Shown here: in pieces, positions 14,512 through 16,565 of the stretch
How the letters are laid out: the number at the start of each line of letters is the position of its first letter
Position numbering within the stretch: position 1 is the first letter of the stretch
Source of the DNA: Methylococcaceae bacterium
GTDB taxonomy: Bacteria; Pseudomonadota; Gammaproteobacteria; Methylococcales; Methylomonadaceae
Assembly: GCA_947505055.1 (NCBI GenBank)
Contig: CANNLO010000070.1
Coordinates: forward strand, 1-16,565
Direction: 5' to 3'
DNA length: 16,565 bases
Made by a program: the position numbers and the translations under genes
Notes under the pieces: model-generated
What the model was told of the DNA's origin: nothing
The model's input: the letters and a program-made list of their open reading frames with translations, nothing else
Database searches by the model: none

Positions 14512-15698
14512 GTTTTAATCAAGGTGCATATTTTCAGAAAATTGTTGACTTCACTCATAGTGTTTACGGTGAAGACTTCATACCTCTACATCGCCCAGTA
14601 TTTGAAGGTAATGAGAAGCGATATCTTATTGATTGTATTGATTCGAACTTTGTTTCATCTGTGGGGGCAAAGGTCGTGGAGTTTGAGCAACAAGTGGCTG
14701 AATTTACTGGGGCTAAGTATGCTGTTGCGACGGTCAATGGAACTGCTGCACTCCATGTGGCGCTTCAATTGGTGGGTGTTGAGCGTGATGATGAAGTGAT
14801 AACTCAAGCATTGACTTTTATTGCTACATGTAATGCCCTAAGTTATACCGGTGCGCACCCAGTATTTGTGGATGTTGATATTGATACATTAGGCTTAAGC
14901 CCACATGCATTGAGACAGTTTTTGTTGCTGCATGTCGAAATGCGGGGCGGTCAAGCTTTTAATAAAACTACCGGGAGGCGCATTTCCGCAGTTGTACCTA
15001 TGCACACGTTCGGGTTGCCGTGTCGTATTGATGAGATTGCAACGATTTGTGATGAATGGGGTATAGCATTGGTAGAAGATGTGGCTGAATCACTGGGTAG
15101 TTATGTAGGAAAGCGACACACAGGCACTTTTGGTAAGATGGCAACTTTAAGCTTTAACGGTAACAAGGTTATCACCACAGGAGGTGGGGGCATGATCATT
15201 ACTGACGATGCCAAATTAGCCGCACGTGCCAAACATATTACGACTACCGCCAAGGTGCCACATCCTTATGAGTTTGTACATGACGAGGTGGGTTATAACT
15301 ACCGCCTGCCTAATTTAAATGCGGCGCTGGGCTGTGCCCAGATGGAGAGGTTACCTGAGATGCTTGCAATTAAGGCTGATGTGGCGAAACGCTATGCTGG
15401 ATTATTTAAATCGTTAGGTATGGCTTTTGTGGTTGCGCCAAAAGGAACTTCTACCAACTATTGGCTAAATGCTATTGTCTTGAATTCCTTGCAAGAACGA
15501 AATGCATTTCTAGAATTCACCAATAATCAGGGGGTGATGACTAGGCCTATTTGGCGTTTAATGTCTCGCCTTACCATGTTTCAGAACTGTCAAAATGATG
15601 GTCTGGCTAACTCTATCTGGCTGGAAGACCGGGTAGTTAATATTCCTTCTAGTGTACCTGATGGTGCGTTATCAGCATTTAATAGAGAAACTTTATGA
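14508..15698 (+). CDS. legC: LegC-family PLP aminotransferase
   Basis: A 396-residue DegT/DnrJ/EryC1 aminotransferase. NGTAALHVAL (77-86) binds the cofactor phosphate, VEDVAESLGS holds the cofactor-contacting Asp, and Lys220 in LSFNGNKVITTGGGG is the PLP-binding lysine. The long N-terminus and the segment TTTAKVPHPYEFVHDEVGYN match the LegC group. These enzymes aminate the 4-keto position of a UDP-4-keto-6-deoxy-GlcNAc-type sugar. The following 4,6-dehydratase-like gene would supply that substrate. The product could serve bacillosamine-type or legionaminic acid synthesis. Which one depends on genes beyond the window. ATGA overlaps join it to the genes on both sides. Confidence 0.82.
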   Translation: MSFNQGAYFQKIVDFTHSVYGEDFIPLHRPVFEGNEKRYLIDCIDSNFVSSVGAKVVEFEQQVAEFTGAKYAVATVNGTAALHVALQLVGVERDDEVITQALTFIATCNALSYTGAHPVFVDVDIDTLGLSPHALRQFLLLHVEMRGGQAFNKTTGRRISAVVPMHTFGLPCRIDEIATICDEWGIALVEDVAESLGSYVGKRHTGTFGKMATLSFNGNKVITTGGGGMIITDDAKLAARAKHITTTAKVPHPYEFVHDEVGYNYRLPNLNAALGCAQMERLPEMLAIKADVAKRYAGLFKSLGMAFVVAPKGTSTNYWLNAIVLNSLQERNAFLEFTNNQGVMTRPIWRLMSRLTMFQNCQNDGLANSIWLEDRVVNIPSSVPDGALSAFNRETL

Positions 15699-16565
15699 AT
15701 ACACTTAAATTAATTGGTCGTGATAAGCCGTTGTTTGATGCCGACGTATTTCAGCATGAGTCAAACCTTTCTTCTTTAGTTACGGGAAGCCGTTTTTTGG
15801 TAATAGGTGGCGCTGGCTCAATTGGTCAGGCTGTGACTCGTGAGATTTTCAAGCGTCATCCGCGAGTATTGCATGTTGTCGATATTAGTGAAAATAATAT
15901 GGTGGAGCTGGTGCGGGACATTCGCAGCACACTGGGTTATATAAAAGGCGACTTTCGAACATTTGCTATTGACTGTGGAGGGCGTGAGTTTGAGGCGCTA
16001 ATGCATGCGAGTGGTGGCTACGACTACGTGCTGAATTTGTCAGCGCTTAAACATGTGCGTAGTGAAAAAGACCCATTCACGTTGATGCGTCTTATTGATG
16101 TGAATGTAACCAATACCATCAAAACTTTAGAGCTGGCAAGTGCTTATGGCGCACGCAAATATTTTTGTGTTTCTACCGATAAGGCAGCCAATCCAGTTAA
16201 TATGATGGGTGCTAGCAAGCGTATTATGGAAATGTTCTTAATGCGTGCTAGCGAAGGCTTGCTGTTATCAACTGCGAGATTTGCCAATGTGGCATTTTCT
16301 GATGGATCGTTGTTACATGGTTTCAATCAGCGTTTTGCTAAGCGGCAACCAATCTCTGCCCCTAATGATGTCAGACGTTATTTCGTTACTCCACAAGAGT
16401 CAGGCGAATTGTGTTTGATGTCCTGTTTGCTAGGTGAAAATCGCGATATTTTCTTCCCTAAACTTAGTGAATCTCTACACTTAACGACTTTTTCAGACAT
16501 AGCTGTACGTTACTTACATGAGTTAGGCTATAAAGCCTATGAATGTGCAAGTGAAGAAGAGGCTC
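15695..16565 (+). CDS. UDP-GlcNAc 4,6-dehydratase-like SDR protein, 3' end outside window
   Basis: The visible 290 residues form an extended SDR of the polysaccharide dehydratase (CapD/PglF-like) group. The NAD-binding loop GGAGSIG is at 38-44 after a non-conserved lead of about 35 residues. SALKHVRSEKDP (116-127) and VSTDKAANPVNMMGASKR (159-176) follow. The active site has Met171 in place of Tyr with Lys175, as in PglF/WbpM-type 4,6-dehydratases. No membrane segments are present, so it is a short soluble form. It overlaps legC by ATGA, and together they should make a UDP-4-amino-4,6-dideoxy-GlcNAc. The coding frame runs off the window end. Confidence 0.85.
   Translation, partial: MNTLKLIGRDKPLFDADVFQHESNLSSLVTGSRFLVIGGAGSIGQAVTREIFKRHPRVLHVVDISENNMVELVRDIRSTLGYIKGDFRTFAIDCGGREFEALMHASGGYDYVLNLSALKHVRSEKDPFTLMRLIDVNVTNTIKTLELASAYGARKYFCVSTDKAANPVNMMGASKRIMEMFLMRASEGLLLSTARFANVAFSDGSLLHGFNQRFAKRQPISAPNDVRRYFVTPQESGELCLMSCLLGENRDIFFPKLSESLHLTTFSDIAVRYLHELGYKAYECASEEEA

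Noticed and set aside
14508..15698. PseC (the missing Pse aminotransferase)
   Set aside because: The segment around TTTAKVPHPYEF, the long N-terminus and the pairing with a PglF-like dehydratase fit the LegC group. PseC would be expected with pseB upstream of pseF.

Overview
The window is a densely packed, all-plus-strand stretch of a bacterial surface-glycan locus (O-antigen, capsule or glycoprotein glycan). It is typical of a Gram-negative proteobacterium: the pseudaminic acid (Pse) and N-acetyl-L-fucosamine (L-FucNAc) gene sets, a Wzy-like polymerase and a WbuB-type transferase are all of Gram-negative O-antigen type. The species cannot be named from the sequence. Both ends cut through genes, so the locus continues on each side.

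Region 1 (1-6439) is a Pse module: the 3' part of pseF, a Pse-associated methylase, a three-gene amidination set (PP-loop amidotransferase plus HisH-like and HisF-like ammonia-supplying partners), then pseG, pseH and pseI. The first two Pse steps (PseB dehydratase, PseC aminotransferase) are not visible and are expected upstream of base 1. The HisF-like protein has Leu where histidine-pathway HisF has its first catalytic Asp. This fits an ammonia-channel partner for the amidotransferase rather than a histidine enzyme. The module should therefore make a CMP-activated Pse derivative that may be amidinated and methylated.

Region 2 (6440-10012) is the variable assembly part. It holds an AT-rich gene with the motif set of bacterial sialyltransferases (the best candidate for the Pse transferase), a Wzy-like multispanning membrane protein and a GT4 glycosyltransferase. 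The GT4 gene is flanked by two gene remnants: the C-terminal tail of a lost glycosyltransferase upstream and a frameshifted galE N-terminus downstream. These mark recombination scars.

Region 3 (10013-14511) is the UDP-L-FucNAc pathway fnlA-fnlB-fnlC followed by a WbuB/WbjE-family transferase. Region 4 (14508-16565) starts another amino-sugar route: a LegC-family aminotransferase and a UDP-GlcNAc 4,6-dehydratase-like gene cut by the window end. These two suggest a bacillosamine-like or legionaminic acid precursor.

Base composition is mosaic. pseG-pseH and most of pseI are about 60% GC, between sequence of about 40-50% GC upstream and very AT-rich sequence downstream. One composition edge lies at the hisF/pseG junction and the other inside pseI at its domain boundary. 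Many junctions overlap by a few bases (ATGA type), suggesting operon-wide translational coupling. No transcription terminator or promoter was recognised.
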